Positions 33,022 through 42,884 of a DNA stretch of 64,000 bases are shown in pieces. Source of the stretch: an uncultured Lachnospiraceae bacterium (GTDB lineage Bacteria; Bacillota; Clostridia; Lachnospirales; Lachnospiraceae); NCBI GenBank assembly GCA_900316075.1, contig ONBT01000003.1, positions 27,559-91,558 on the forward strand, in the 5' to 3' direction. Made by a program: the position numbers and the translations under genes. The notes under the pieces were generated by a model. It ran no database searches. It was not told the origin of the DNA and saw nothing but the letters and a program-made list of their open reading frames with translations. Position 1 is the first letter of the stretch. The number at the start of each line of letters is the position of its first letter.

Positions 33022-35016
33022 ATGAATCCAAATGACAATCAAAACGGCAAGAATGGCGGGAATGACAACAACAGGCAGCCCATCATTGTCCTGATTCTCC
33101 TCTCCCTTGTCGCCCTCTTTATCACCAGCTTCATCTACAACGCGGCGGGCAGCCGGTCCACCCAGGAGATTTCCTATTCCAAGTTCCTTTCCCTCGTGGA
33201 GGAGGACAAGGTCAAGTCCGTCACCTTCACCAGCGACAAGGTGAACATTACCTTGAAGGACGGGGCCAGCATTTCCTCGGACGATAAGCAGACGGAAGAG
33301 TCCTTTGCTGATTCCTATTTCAAGGCGACGGGCCAGTCCCTGAAGGTCACCTATTACACGGTCTACTTAAACGACCCGGACCTGCTTCCCCTTTTAAAGG
33401 AGCACAAGGTCGAGATCAAGGCCGAGGGCAATGACAATACCTACGCCATCATCATGAATGTCCTCTCCTTCGTGATTCCCCTGGTCCTCCTCTGGGTCAT
33501 CTTCGGGGTCTTCATGCGCAGGATGGGCAACGGGGCCTTCGGGGTCGGCAAATCCAATGCCAAGGTCTATGTGGAAAAGTCCACCGGCGTGACATTTGCA
33601 GATGTGGCCGGTCAGGATGAGGCGAAGGAGTCCCTGACCGAGGTCGTCGACTTCCTCCACAATCCCCAGAAATACAAGATGATTGGGGCCCGGCTCCCGA
33701 AGGGCGCCCTGCTTGTGGGCCCTCCCGGTACCGGCAAGACCCTGCTTGCCAAGGCGGTCGCCGGAGAGGCCGGAGTGCCTTTCTTCTCCCTGGCCGGCTC
33801 CGACTTCGTCGAGATGTTCGTCGGCGTCGGTGCCTCCCGTGTCCGTGACCTCTTCGCGGAGGCCCAGAAGGCGGCTCCCTGCATTATTTTCATCGATGAG
33901 ATCGATGCCATCGGAAAGTCCCGGGATTCCCGCTATGGCGGGGGCAACGACGAGCGGGAGCAGACCCTGAACCAGCTCCTTGCCGAGATGGACGGCTTCG
34001 ATTCCTCCAAGGGTATCCTGATCCTTGCAGCCACGAACCGGCCCGAGGTCCTTGATAAGGCCCTCCTTCGTCCCGGCCGTTTTGACCGCCGCATCATCGT
34101 GGACCGGCCGGATTATAAGGGCCGTCTCGAGACCCTGAAGGTCCATGCCAAGGACGTCATGCTGGACGAGTCCGTCGACCTTTCCGCCATTGCCATGGCT
34201 TCGGCCGGCCTTGTGGGAAGTGATCTTGCCAATATCATCAACGAGGCGGCTATCATCGCCGTCAAGCACCACAGGCAGTTTGTCAACCAGGACGACCTCT
34301 TCGACGCCTTCGAGCTTGTGGCGGTCGGAGGTTCTGAGCGCAAGGACCGGCCAATGTCCGACTCCGAGCGGAAGATTGTCTCCTATCATGAGGTCGGCCA
34401 TGCCCTGATCACGGCCCTGCAGAAGGACGACACCGAGCCTGTCCAGAAGATTACGATCGTACCCCGGACCATGGGGGCCCTGGGCTACACCCTGCAGACC
34501 CCCGAAGAGGAGAAGTTCCTGCAGACCAAGGACGAGCTCACGGCGAAGATTACGACCTATATGGCCGGCCGGGCCGCGGAGGTTCTGGTCTTCCATTCGG
34601 CCACATCCGGGGCGGCAAACGATATTGAAAATGCTACATCCATTGCCCGCAATATGGTCACCCGCTTCGGCATGAGCGAGACCTTCGGCATGATGGGCCT
34701 GGCCACGGTTTCCGACCAGTACCTGGAGGGAAGAGCCCAGCTCACCTGCGGGGACGAGACGGCTTCGAAGATTGACGGGGAAGTGAACCGCATGATTCAG
34801 ACGGCCTACGACAAGGCCTACCACCTCCTCGAGGAGCACCGTCATTCCCTGGACCGGATTGCGGCCTACCTCTACAAGAAGGAGACCATCTCCGGCAAGG
34901 AGTTCATGAAGCTCTTCCGCATGGCGGAAGGTCTCGAGCCTACGGAAGAGGACGCTACCGTCACACTCGATGAAGCAGCGGCGGACCCCTCCAACTCAAT
35001 TTCTCCAGATGTTTGA
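33022..35016 (+). CDS. ftsH: ATP-dependent zinc metalloprotease FtsH
   Basis: FtsH degrades membrane and short-lived cytosolic proteins. The 664-residue protein has two membrane segments (about 20-42 and 140-165) bracketing a small external domain, the AAA module with Walker A GPPGTGKT near 233-240, Walker B IIFIDEID and the second region of homology [20 protein letters not shown], and the zinc site HEVGH near residue 456. ATG 33022 follows AACAGGAAAAAGATT; upstream extension of the frame would include the promoter and is rejected. The uvrC start lies inside its last codons. Confidence 0.97.
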   Translation: MNPNDNQNGKNGGNDNNRQPIIVLILLSLVALFITSFIYNAAGSRSTQEISYSKFLSLVEEDKVKSVTFTSDKVNITLKDGASISSDDKQTEESFADSYFKATGQSLKVTYYTVYLNDPDLLPLLKEHKVEIKAEGNDNTYAIIMNVLSFVIPLVLLWVIFGVFMRRMGNGAFGVGKSNAKVYVEKSTGVTFADVAGQDEAKESLTEVVDFLHNPQKYKMIGARLPKGALLVGPPGTGKTLLAKAVAGEAGVPFFSLAGSDFVEMFVGVGASRVRDLFAEAQKAAPCIIFIDEIDAIGKSRDSRYGGGNDEREQTLNQLLAEMDGFDSSKGILILAATNRPEVLDKALLRPGRFDRRIIVDRPDYKGRLETLKVHAKDVMLDESVDLSAIAMASAGLVGSDLANIINEAAIIAVKHHRQFVNQDDLFDAFELVAVGGSERKDRPMSDSERKIVSYHEVGHALITALQKDDTEPVQKITIVPRTMGALGYTLQTPEEEKFLQTKDELTAKITTYMAGRAAEVLVFHSATSGAANDIENATSIARNMVTRFGMSETFGMMGLATVSDQYLEGRAQLTCGDETASKIDGEVNRMIQTAYDKAYHLLEEHRHSLDRIAAYLYKKETISGKEFMKLFRMAEGLEPTEEDATVTLDEAAADPSNSISPDV

Positions 35017-36919
35017 TATTGAAGAAGAACTGAAAAAGATTCCGGATTCCCCCGGGGTCTACATTATGCATGACAAAGATGATGTCATCATCTACGTCGG
35101 CAAGGCCAAGAGCCTGACCAAGCGGGTCCACCAGTACTTCCAGCCCTCCCACGACGAGGGGGTGAAGAAGAAGCAGATGGTGGCCCACATCGACCACTTC
35201 GAGTACATCGTGACGGACTCGGAGCTGGAGGCCCTGGTCCTCGAGAACAATCTCATAAAGGAAAACCGTCCCAAATACAATACCCTGCTTCGGGACGACA
35301 AGACCTACCCCTACATCAAAGTGACCCTGGAAGAAACCTTTCCCAGGGTCCTATTTTCGCGCCGGATGAAAAAGGACAAAAACCGCTACTTCGGTCCCTT
35401 CACCTCCGCCGAGGCCGTTCACGAGACCATCGACCTCGTAAACAAGCTCTATGGTCTCAGGACCTGCTCCCGAAAATTTCCCGAGACCATCGGAAAGGAG
35501 CGGCCCTGCCTCAACTATCACATGAAGCAGTGCAGCGGGGTCTGCACCGGAAGGATTTCCGAAGAGGAATATATGAAGCAGGTCCAGGCGGCCCTGGACT
35601 TTCTCGGGGGCAACTACCAGGCCGAGGAGAAGCGGCTGATTGAGCGGATGAACGAGGCTTCTGAAAAAATGGAGTTCGAGCAGGCCGCCCGCTATCGGGA
35701 CCTTCTCGAGGCCGTCCGCTTCTGCATGAACCGGCAGAAGATTACCTCAAGCGATGAAGAGGACCGGGACGTGGTCGCCTATGCGGCCGACGACGAGGAC
35801 GCGGTGTTTCAGATTTTCTTCGTCCGGGGCGGCCGTCTCATAGGCCGGGACCACTACCATATGGCCTTAAACGTCCGAAACGAGACCGAGACCCTGCTCG
35901 AAAACTTCATCTCCCAGTACTATTCCGGCACCCCCTTCATTCCCCACCAGATCTTCCTGCAGGAGGAGGTCTCTTCCGCGGAGGTCCTCGAACAGTGGCT
36001 TTCCGAGAAGCGGGGGGCGAAGGTATTCCTGGTCACCCCCAAGCGGGGAAAGAAGGAAAAGCTGGTGGAGCTGGCCGCAAAGAATGCCGAGCTCATCCTC
36101 TCTCAGGACAAGGAGCGGATCAAGCGGGAAGAGGGCCGGACCATCGGGGCCGTGAAGGAAATCGCCGACCTCCTGGGCCTTCCCAATATCGACCGCATGG
36201 AGGCTTACGATATTTCCAATACTTCCGGCTTCCTTTCCGTCGGCTCCATGGTGGTCTTCGAAAAAGGCCGGCCAAAGCGGTCGGACTACCGGAAGTTCCG
36301 CCTCAGGACCGTGGAAGGGCCGAACGACTACGCCTCCATGCGGGAGGTCCTGACCCGCCGCTTCACCCACGGGCAGCAGGAGCTCTCCGAGGCCGCCGTA
36401 GAAGGAAAAGAAGGGGAGGAGCTTACGAGCTTCACCCGCTTCCCCGACGTCATCATGATGGACGGGGGCCGGGGCCAGGTCAATATCGCCCTCGGTGTTT
36501 TAAAGGAGCTGGGTCTTTCTATTCCGGTGGCCGGCATGGTGAAGGATGACCATCACCGGACCAGGGGTTTATATTATAATAATATAGAGCTCCCCATTGA
36601 CCGAAGCTCCGAAGGTTTCAAGCTCATCACAAGATTGCAGGACGAGGCCCACCGCTTCGCCATCGAGTACCACCGGTCCCTGCGGGGGAAGGACCAGGTC
36701 CATTCCTTCCTTGACGACATCGAAGGCATCGGTCCGGCCCGCCGCAAGGCCCTGATGCGGGAGTTTTCTTCGGCGGACGAGATGGCAGCGGCCTCCGTCG
36801 AAGACCTTGCCGCCATCCCGGAGATGAACCGGGAGGCCGCGGAAAATGTATATAAGTATCTCCACCCGGGAAACGGGGCACAGGATGAAAAAGAGGCAGC
36901 AAAAACGCAGGGGAATTGA
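35009..36919 (+). CDS. uvrC: Excinuclease ABC subunit C
   Basis: UvrC makes both incisions around a DNA lesion in nucleotide excision repair. The 636 residues show the N-terminal GIY-YIG nuclease (SPGVYIMHDKDDVIIYVGKAK), a UVR motif (LIERMNEASEKMEFEQAARYRDLL), the RNase H-like nuclease with MEAYDISNTSG and VIMMDGGRGQ, and C-terminal helix-hairpin-helix repeats (IEGIGPARRKALM). ATG 35009 overlaps ftsH by eight bases. Pairing of uvrC with hprK downstream is common in Firmicutes. Confidence 0.96.
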   Translation: MFDIEEELKKIPDSPGVYIMHDKDDVIIYVGKAKSLTKRVHQYFQPSHDEGVKKKQMVAHIDHFEYIVTDSELEALVLENNLIKENRPKYNTLLRDDKTYPYIKVTLEETFPRVLFSRRMKKDKNRYFGPFTSAEAVHETIDLVNKLYGLRTCSRKFPETIGKERPCLNYHMKQCSGVCTGRISEEEYMKQVQAALDFLGGNYQAEEKRLIERMNEASEKMEFEQAARYRDLLEAVRFCMNRQKITSSDEEDRDVVAYAADDEDAVFQIFFVRGGRLIGRDHYHMALNVRNETETLLENFISQYYSGTPFIPHQIFLQEEVSSAEVLEQWLSEKRGAKVFLVTPKRGKKEKLVELAAKNAELILSQDKERIKREEGRTIGAVKEIADLLGLPNIDRMEAYDISNTSGFLSVGSMVVFEKGRPKRSDYRKFRLRTVEGPNDYASMREVLTRRFTHGQQELSEAAVEGKEGEELTSFTRFPDVIMMDGGRGQVNIALGVLKELGLSIPVAGMVKDDHHRTRGLYYNNIELPIDRSSEGFKLITRLQDEAHRFAIEYHRSLRGKDQVHSFLDDIEGIGPARRKALMREFSSADEMAAASVEDLAAIPEMNREAAENVYKYLHPGNGAQDEKEAAKTQGN

Positions 36920-36959
36920 CAAGCAGGCTTTGCATTGCTACATTAGGAATGCTGTGAAA

Positions 36960-36992
36960 AACCGCACGTGAGCGGTTGATTTTATTATTTTT
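36960..36992 (+). terminator. Terminator between uvrC and hprK
   Basis: AACCGC (36960-36965) pairs with GCGGTT (36972-36977) around ACGTGA, followed by a T-rich run. CTACATTA, a variant of the AT-rich octamer, lies just before it. Confidence 0.7.
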
Positions 36993-37009
36993 CCAAGGAG
37001 GACTTCTTC

Positions 37010-37957
37010 ATGGGACAGGTGGCACAGCTCAAGAAAATTGCAGACCGGCTGCAGCTGAAAAACTTCACGCCGGAAATCGACCTTTCGAAATGCACGGTCA
37101 GCCTTTCGGACATCAACCGGCCGGCCCTGCAGCTCTACGGCTTTTACGAGCACTTCGAGGCGGACCGGATTCAGCTCATCGGTATGGTGGAGTGGGCTTA
37201 TCTCTCCACGAAGACGCCGGAGGAAAGGGTAGAGACCTTCAAAAAGCTTCTTTCCTATGACATTCCCTGCATTATTTTCTGCCGGGATTTCGTTCCGGAG
37301 GACGCCGTGCTGACCCTAGCCAGGGAGCGGGGCATTCCCTTCCTGGGAACCCCCAAAGCCACATCTTCCTTCATGGCCGAGCTCATCTATGTCCTTTCCT
37401 ATGAGCTGGCGCCGACGACCTCCATTCACGGGGTTCTGGTCGATGTCTACGGCGAAGGCCTGCTGATTACGGGCGAATCCGGCATCGGAAAGTCCGAGGC
37501 CGCCCTGGAGCTTGTCCGCCGGGGCCACCGTCTCGTGGCCGACGACGTGGTTGAAATCCGCCGGACCAATGACACGACCCTGATGGGGTCCTCACCGGCC
37601 GTGACCCGCCACCTGATCGAGCTTCGAGGCATCGGCATCATCGATGTCAAGTCCTTATACGGCGTCGAGTGCGTCAAGGACAACCAGAAGATCGACTTCG
37701 TCATCAAGCTCGAGGACTGGCACCGGGAGACCGAGTACGACCGTCTGGGCCTGGAGGACGAATATATGGATATCCTCGGCATCAATGTGGTCTGCCACTC
37801 CCTGCCCATCCGGCCCGGCCGGAACCTGGCCGTCATCTGCGAGACCGCGGCGGTCAACCACCGGCAGAAGAAGATGGGCTACAACGCAGCGGCCGAGCTC
37901 TACCGCCGGGTCGAGTCCAATATTGCGAACGCCCAGAATCCTCAGGACTTGTCATGA
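37010..37957 (+). CDS. hprK: HPr kinase/phosphorylase
   Basis: HprK phosphorylates HPr (and Crh where present) on a serine when glycolytic intermediates are abundant, and removes the phosphate otherwise; the phospho-protein acts with CcpA in carbon catabolite control. The 315-residue product has the P-loop GESGIGKS near residues 155-162, the catalytic RGHRLVADDVVEIR and the family signature RGIGIIDVKSLYG. The start follows CAAGGAGGACTTC. A plausible substrate, the Crh-like protein, is 4.5 kb downstream. Confidence 0.96.
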   Translation: MGQVAQLKKIADRLQLKNFTPEIDLSKCTVSLSDINRPALQLYGFYEHFEADRIQLIGMVEWAYLSTKTPEERVETFKKLLSYDIPCIIFCRDFVPEDAVLTLARERGIPFLGTPKATSSFMAELIYVLSYELAPTTSIHGVLVDVYGEGLLITGESGIGKSEAALELVRRGHRLVADDVVEIRRTNDTTLMGSSPAVTRHLIELRGIGIIDVKSLYGVECVKDNQKIDFVIKLEDWHRETEYDRLGLEDEYMDILGINVVCHSLPIRPGRNLAVICETAAVNHRQKKMGYNAAAELYRRVESNIANAQNPQDLS

Positions 37958-38174
37958 GGTTTGTCATGAGGAGGGGCCCGATAGAAGGCTGAAAAGCCTT
38001 CTATTGGGAAGAGTCCTGATGACGGGGCCAGAGCCCTGAAGACGGGCCCGCAGCCCTGATGACGGATTCGCCGTTATAATCGTATTACTGGAATGCATGA
38101 AAATAATGTAGCCTTGGGGTTTTACATTAGTCATATATAGAACTATCAACTCAGGATTTTGAAAGAAGTAGAAA

Positions 38175-39617
38175 ATGGAAAGACCGAATGCCTGGAAGAA
38201 GTACAAGGCAGGCTCCAAAGAAGACGACAAGCTCATGAAGTTCTGTGACGAGTACAGAACCTTCATTTCCACCCACAAGACCGAGCGGGAGTGCTCCTCA
38301 TTTTTCGCGGCGGATTCCGGATTTAAGGACCTCCGCAGCCTCATCGGAAAGAAGAAGGCCCTGAAGGCCGGGGACAAGGTATACCTTCTGAACCACGACA
38401 AGGCCCTGGCCCTCTTCATCATCGGGAAGAAGCCCATTTCCGAGGGCATGAACATTCTCGGGGCTCATATCGATTCGCCCCGCATGGACCTGAAGCAGAA
38501 CCCCCTCTATGAGGACACGGACATGGCCCTTCTTGATACCCACTACTACGGGGGCATCAAGAAGTACCAGTGGGTGACCCTGCCCCTGGCCCTGCACGGT
38601 GTCGTTGCAAAGAAGGACGGCTCTGTCGTTTCGGTCTCCATCGGAGATGACCTTAAAGACCCCGTCTTCGGGGTTTCCGACCTCCTGATTCACCTTGCCG
38701 CCAAGCAGATGGAAAAGAAAGGTTCGACGGTCGTTGAAGGCGAGGCCCTCGATGTCCTCGTCGGCTCCCGGCCCCTTGATGAGAAGACGGCCGAGGCTAT
38801 GGCCGAGGCCGCCGGTGTCGACCGGAAGAAGGCCAAGGCGGAGTCCGCAAAAGACCTCGTCAAGAAGAATGTAATGGCCATCATTACAGAAAAATACGGC
38901 ATCGAAGAGGAGGACTTTCTCTCGGCGGAAATCGAGGTTGTACCGGCCGGAGAGGCCAGAGACTATGGCTTCGACCGCAGCATGATCATGGGCTACGGGC
39001 AGGATGACCGGGTCTGCGCCTATCCTTCCTACCGGGCCATGAAGGACTTCAAGGGCGTTCCCGAAAAGACCCTTGCCTGCCTTCTCGTGGACAAGGAGGA
39101 AATCGGCTCCGTCGGCGCTTCCGGCATGCAGTCCCGCTTCTTTGAAAACGCCGTGGCTGAACTTGTATATCTCACAGAAGGGAAGGAGAGCGAGCTTTCC
39201 GTCCGCCGGGCCCTTACGAATTCCAAGGCCCTGTCAAGTGATGTCAGCGCGGCCTTCGACCCCAACTATCCCGATGTGATGGAAAAGAAAAATTCCGCCT
39301 ACTTCGGCCGGGGCCTTGTCCTGAACAAGTACACCGGCGCCCGGGGCAAGTCGGGCAGTAACGATGCCGGAGCGGAGTTTGTCTCCGAGGTCCGGAAGAT
39401 TTTTGACGACGCCGATGTGGCTTTCCAGACAGCCGAGCTCGGCAAGGTGGACCAGGGCGGCGGCGGCACCATCGCCTACATCCTGGGCAACTACGACATG
39501 GATGTCATCGACTCCGGGGTAGCCGTCCTCAATATGCACGCCCCCTGGGAGATTACCAGCAAGGTCGATATCTATGAGGCCTATCGCGGATACATGGCTT
39601 TCCTCAAGAATGCGTGA
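38175..39617 (+). CDS. M18-family aminopeptidase
   Basis: A 480-residue zinc aminopeptidase of the aspartyl aminopeptidase family (ApeA/Lap4 type). Metal and catalytic residues are in GAHIDSPRMDLK, VDKEEIGSVGASGM and the late VAVLNMHAPWEITSKVD. It acts in the cytosol, clipping acidic N-terminal residues from peptides. The 217 bases upstream contain a TATAAT (38075-38080) without a good -35 box, the hairpin ATAGAAGGCT/AGCCTTCTAT, and an inverted pair of the AT-rich motif (38104-38129). A terminator follows. Confidence 0.92.
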   Translation: MERPNAWKKYKAGSKEDDKLMKFCDEYRTFISTHKTERECSSFFAADSGFKDLRSLIGKKKALKAGDKVYLLNHDKALALFIIGKKPISEGMNILGAHIDSPRMDLKQNPLYEDTDMALLDTHYYGGIKKYQWVTLPLALHGVVAKKDGSVVSVSIGDDLKDPVFGVSDLLIHLAAKQMEKKGSTVVEGEALDVLVGSRPLDEKTAEAMAEAAGVDRKKAKAESAKDLVKKNVMAIITEKYGIEEEDFLSAEIEVVPAGEARDYGFDRSMIMGYGQDDRVCAYPSYRAMKDFKGVPEKTLACLLVDKEEIGSVGASGMQSRFFENAVAELVYLTEGKESELSVRRALTNSKALSSDVSAAFDPNYPDVMEKKNSAYFGRGLVLNKYTGARGKSGSNDAGAEFVSEVRKIFDDADVAFQTAELGKVDQGGGGTIAYILGNYDMDVIDSGVAVLNMHAPWEITSKVDIYEAYRGYMAFLKNA

Positions 39618-39650
39618 AAATCGTTCATGCCCTGCATATAGAATAATTTC

Positions 39651-39687
39651 AGGCGCCGGCCCGCTGCCGGCGCCTTTCGCAGTTTTT
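39651..39687 (+). terminator. Terminator after the aminopeptidase
   Basis: AGGCGCCGGC (39651-39660) pairs perfectly with GCCGGCGCCT (39666-39675) and is followed by TTCGCAGTTTTTT. Confidence 0.88.
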
Positions 39688-39726
39688 TGTAACTCTTTGC
39701 CCTGTGGGAGAATAATGTAAGTTTTT

Positions 39727-40641
39727 ATGGAAGAAACGATCATCAGGGAATTCAGAAAAAGAGCAGCGGCCGTATCCGTTGATGAGCCCATGAGTGCCCA
39801 TACCACTTTCCGGGCCGGCGGGAAGGCCTCCTGCTTTGCTGAGCCGACCGAAGAAGAACTGGCAGAGCTAATGTCTTTTGTGACCCGGGAGGGCCTTCCT
39901 TACTTCGTTCTGGGAAACGGGTCCAATGTCCTCTTTTCCGACGCGGGGTACGACGGTCTCGTCATCAGTATCGGAAAAAATATGGCCCAAATCCGGACAG
40001 ACGGAGGGGCCATTACTGCGGGCGCCGGGGCCCTGCTTTCCGCGGTTGCCGCAGAAGCCCTGCGGCAGGGCCTGACAGGACTTGCATTTGCTTCCGGAAT
40101 CCCGGGCTCTGTCGGCGGGGGCGTCTTCATGAACGCCGGGGCCTACGGGGGCGAGTTAAAGGATGTAATCTCCCGTGTGACGGCTTTAACTCCCGCCGGG
40201 GAGAAAAAGACCTACCGGACGGAGGAGTTGGACTTTTCCTACCGGCACAGCATCTTCGCGGCGGAGGCAGCAGGAGAGATTGTGCTTTCCGCGGACTTCT
40301 CTCTGAAGGAGGGAGATCCGGACAGAATCCGGGAGACCATGCAGGTCTTGAATGCCCGTCGGCGGGAGAAGCAGCCCTTGGAATTTCCATCAGCCGGCTC
40401 CACCTTCAAGCGGCCCGAGGGCCATTTCGCCGGCCAGCTCATCCAGGAGGCCGGCCTCATGGGCTATGCAGTCGGGGATGCGATGGTCTCCACCAAGCAC
40501 GCGGGCTTCGTGGTAAACACAGGGAAAGCTTCGTCTTCGGATATCTATGCTGTCATCTGTCACGTGCAGGAGAAAGTCCTTGAGACCTCCGGTGTCCATC
40601 TCGAACCGGAAGTAAGGTTGATAGGAAATTTCGGGAGGTAA
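39727..40641 (+). CDS. murB: UDP-N-acetylenolpyruvoylglucosamine reductase
   Basis: MurB makes UDP-N-acetylmuramic acid for peptidoglycan with FAD and NADPH. The 304-residue protein is the short type: TTFRAGGKASCF, VLGNGSNVLFSD (FAD), FASGIPGSVGGGVFMNAGAYGGEL, SYRHSIF and the C-terminal SAGSTFKRPEGHFAGQLIQEAG. TAATGTAA lies just before it at 39713-39720, in the place where a ribosome binding site would be; no good Shine-Dalgarno sequence is visible. The downstream order murB-rapZ-whiA-crh is shared with other Firmicutes. Confidence 0.95.
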   Translation: MEETIIREFRKRAAAVSVDEPMSAHTTFRAGGKASCFAEPTEEELAELMSFVTREGLPYFVLGNGSNVLFSDAGYDGLVISIGKNMAQIRTDGGAITAGAGALLSAVAAEALRQGLTGLAFASGIPGSVGGGVFMNAGAYGGELKDVISRVTALTPAGEKKTYRTEELDFSYRHSIFAAEAAGEIVLSADFSLKEGDPDRIRETMQVLNARRREKQPLEFPSAGSTFKRPEGHFAGQLIQEAGLMGYAVGDAMVSTKHAGFVVNTGKASSSDIYAVICHVQEKVLETSGVHLEPEVRLIGNFGR

Positions 40642-40644
40642 AGC

Positions 40645-41523
40645 ATGCAGCTATTGATTCTGACCGGCATGTCCGGGGCCGGAAAATCCACTGCCCTGAA
40701 AATTCTTGAAGATATCGGCTTCCTCTGCGTGGACAATCTTCCGATTGCCCTGCTTCCGGCCTTTGCCGAGGTGAGCGGGCAGAAAGAGGGGGACCGGCGC
40801 CTGGCCGTCGGCATCGACATCCGAAACGCCGACGCCATTACGGACCTGAAGGGGGCTCTGGAGGAAATGGGCTCCTTCCGGACCAACTGCCGGATCCTCT
40901 TTCTCGATGCCGACGACGAGGCCCTGGTCAAGCGCTACAAGGAAACCCGGCGGACCCACCCTCTGGCCGAGGGGCGGCGGGTCGAGGACGGAATTGCCGA
41001 TGAGCGGAAAGAGATTGAATTTTTAAGGGAGCGGGCGGACTATATTATTGATACGACCCACCTTCTGGTGCGGGACTTGAAGGCCGAGCTCGAGCAGATT
41101 TTCGTCGAGGACAAGAACTTCAAGAACCTCTTCATCACGGTCCTTTCCTTCGGCTTCAAGTACGGAATTCCGGCCGACGCGGACCTGGTCTTCGACGTCC
41201 GCTTCCTGCCAAATCCCTACTATGTGGACAGCCTTCGCCCCCTGACCGGAAACGAGGCGGCGGTCCGGGACTATGTCTTTCAGACCCCGGACGCGGAGAC
41301 CTTCGTGGGGAAGACCACAGACCTCATCAGCTTCCTTCTGCCCCGCTACGTGGCAGAAGGGAAGACCTCCCTCGTCATCGCCTTTGGCTGCACCGGGGGC
41401 AAGCATCGGTCCGTCTGCATGGCCAATGCCGTCATGAAGCGTCTGTCGGCGGACACCTCAGGCAGCTACGGCATCCGCATTGAGCACCGGGACATCGACA
41501 AGGACAAGAAACGGGGCAAATAG
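40645..41523 (+). CDS. rapZ: RapZ/YvcJ nucleotide-binding protein
   Basis: A 292-residue P-loop protein. Walker A is GMSGAGKS at residues 8-15, the second nucleotide motif is DIGFLCVDNLP, and GCTGGKHRSV is the conserved C-terminal signature. In E. coli RapZ guides RNase E to small RNAs that control glmS; in Bacillus YvcJ is a GTPase/ATPase linked to competence. It starts three bases after murB and its stop overlaps the whiA GTG. The yvcK gene that usually sits between rapZ and whiA is missing here. Confidence 0.95.
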   Translation: MQLLILTGMSGAGKSTALKILEDIGFLCVDNLPIALLPAFAEVSGQKEGDRRLAVGIDIRNADAITDLKGALEEMGSFRTNCRILFLDADDEALVKRYKETRRTHPLAEGRRVEDGIADERKEIEFLRERADYIIDTTHLLVRDLKAELEQIFVEDKNFKNLFITVLSFGFKYGIPADADLVFDVRFLPNPYYVDSLRPLTGNEAAVRDYVFQTPDAETFVGKTTDLISFLLPRYVAEGKTSLVIAFGCTGGKHRSVCMANAVMKRLSADTSGSYGIRIEHRDIDKDKKRGK

Positions 41524-42425
41524 TGTCATTTTCGTCAAAAGTGCGGGATGAACTGGTGGAAAAAACCGGCAAAGCCCGTCATTGTCTCCTGGCTGAACTT
41601 GCTGCCATGAGTCTTTTTTCGGGAAAATTCATAAAAAATCAGGGCAAATGGCAGTTTTTTTTGGAGACCGACCGACCCGGGATTCGGGCGAAATACTTTA
41701 CTTTGCTTTTACGAACGCTTAATATAAAGGACGTTGGCGGCGAGTATCTAAGCCCCGCCGCTGCTGAGTCTCTGATGACCGCCGCTCATCTGGCCCCCGG
41801 GCCCGATGGCTTTCCGGTCCTTACCGATTCGGTCATCATCATGCAGGAGTGCTGTCGAAAGTCCTTTCTGAGAGGGGCTTTTCTTGTTTCCGGGTCTGTT
41901 TCGGATCCGGACCGGTCCTACCACTTCGAGATAGCGGCGAGGGACCCGGATTCGGCGGAGCTTCTTGCGAACCTGATCCGGGATTTCGGCTGCGATGCGA
42001 AGACCGTTCTGAGGAAGAACCGCTACGTCGTCTATCTGAAGGACGGGGCGGATGTCGGAGAGCTCATGGCCCTGATGGGGGCCTCCCAGTCCTTTCTGAC
42101 CTTTGAGAATGACCGGGTGGTCCGGGAAGTCCGGGGAAATGTCAATCGCAAAGTGAACTGCGAGACGGCGAATATCGAAAAGACGGTCAGCGCCGCTGTT
42201 CGCCAGCTTGACGACATCCGCCTCATCGATGAGACCTCGGGACTTAATTCCCTGCCGGAGAATCTCCGCGAGATTGCTTCCCTTCGCCTTTCGCATCCGG
42301 ACATGTCTCTGACAGAGCTTGGAAAGCTGACCCACCCGCCCATCGGAAAGAGCGGGGTCAATCACCGCCTGCGGCGGATCAGCGAGATAGCAGAAACATT
42401 GCATTCTACAGACAGAAACACTTAG
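41523..42425 (+). CDS. whiA: DNA-binding protein WhiA
   Basis: WhiA proteins join a LAGLIDADG-like N-terminal domain to a C-terminal helix-turn-helix; in Streptomyces they control sporulation, in Bacillus chromosome segregation and division. The 300 residues contain SFLRGAFLVSGSVSDPDRSYHFE and a C-terminal LSHPDMSLTELGKLTHPPIGKSGVNHRLRRI, the most conserved DNA-binding part. The start is a GTG that shares a base with the rapZ stop codon. Confidence 0.95.
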   Translation: MSFSSKVRDELVEKTGKARHCLLAELAAMSLFSGKFIKNQGKWQFFLETDRPGIRAKYFTLLLRTLNIKDVGGEYLSPAAAESLMTAAHLAPGPDGFPVLTDSVIIMQECCRKSFLRGAFLVSGSVSDPDRSYHFEIAARDPDSAELLANLIRDFGCDAKTVLRKNRYVVYLKDGADVGELMALMGASQSFLTFENDRVVREVRGNVNRKVNCETANIEKTVSAAVRQLDDIRLIDETSGLNSLPENLREIASLRLSHPDMSLTELGKLTHPPIGKSGVNHRLRRISEIAETLHSTDRNT

Positions 42426-42469
42426 CAGAACATCTAGCAAAGACGCTTGTAATTAGGAGGTAAGTGGTA

Positions 42470-42718
42470 ATGCGCAAGGATGTGGTAGTACAGATGGACA
42501 CATCTATGGAAGCAACACCTGTAGCACACCTGGTTTCCCTGGCGAATCAGTTTTCCAGCCGGGTTTACTTCGAAATGGACACGAAGAAGGTCAATGCCAA
42601 GAGCATCATGGGCATGATGTCCCTGGTCCTGATTCCCGGTACCAAGGTCACGGTCGATGCCGAAGGAGACGACGAGGAGAAGGCCGTTCAGTCCATTGAA
42701 GCATTTTTGACCAAATGA
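42470..42718 (+). CDS. Crh-like HPr homologue lacking the catalytic histidine
   Basis: The 82-residue protein has the HPr fold, but the GLHARPA motif is replaced by SMEATPVA: the phosphate-carrying histidine is Glu14 and the following arginine is Thr16. It therefore cannot accept phosphate from enzyme I. The regulatory serine region KKVNAKSIMGMMSL is intact. This is the same logic as Bacillus Crh, which has Gln15 and keeps Ser46, and the neighbourhood (rapZ-whiA-crh) is the Bacillus one. It should be a regulatory substrate of HprK, not a sugar-transport carrier. ATG 42470 follows AGGAGG by a good distance; a GTG at 42464 is too close to it. Confidence 0.85.
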   Translation: MRKDVVVQMDTSMEATPVAHLVSLANQFSSRVYFEMDTKKVNAKSIMGMMSLVLIPGTKVTVDAEGDDEEKAVQSIEAFLTK

Positions 42719-42760
42719 ATGTTTCTGCTGGCGGGAAGCCGAAGCAGAATATATAATAAT

Positions 42761-42795
42761 ATCCGGTCCCTTTGCGGATCGGATTTTCTTTTTTT
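42761..42795 (+). terminator. Terminator after the Crh-like gene
   Basis: ATCCG..TCC (42761-42769) pairs with GGA.CGGAT (42776-42784), followed by TTCTTTTTTT. Confidence 0.75.
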
Positions 42796-42884
42796 ATGGA
42801 AACGTTGTACTTTTGTGACTGCCCGCAGCGAAACAGCCTGAGACTGCACGCTGCTGGCTTTTTGCAGAGGGGCGGGGGTCAGCC

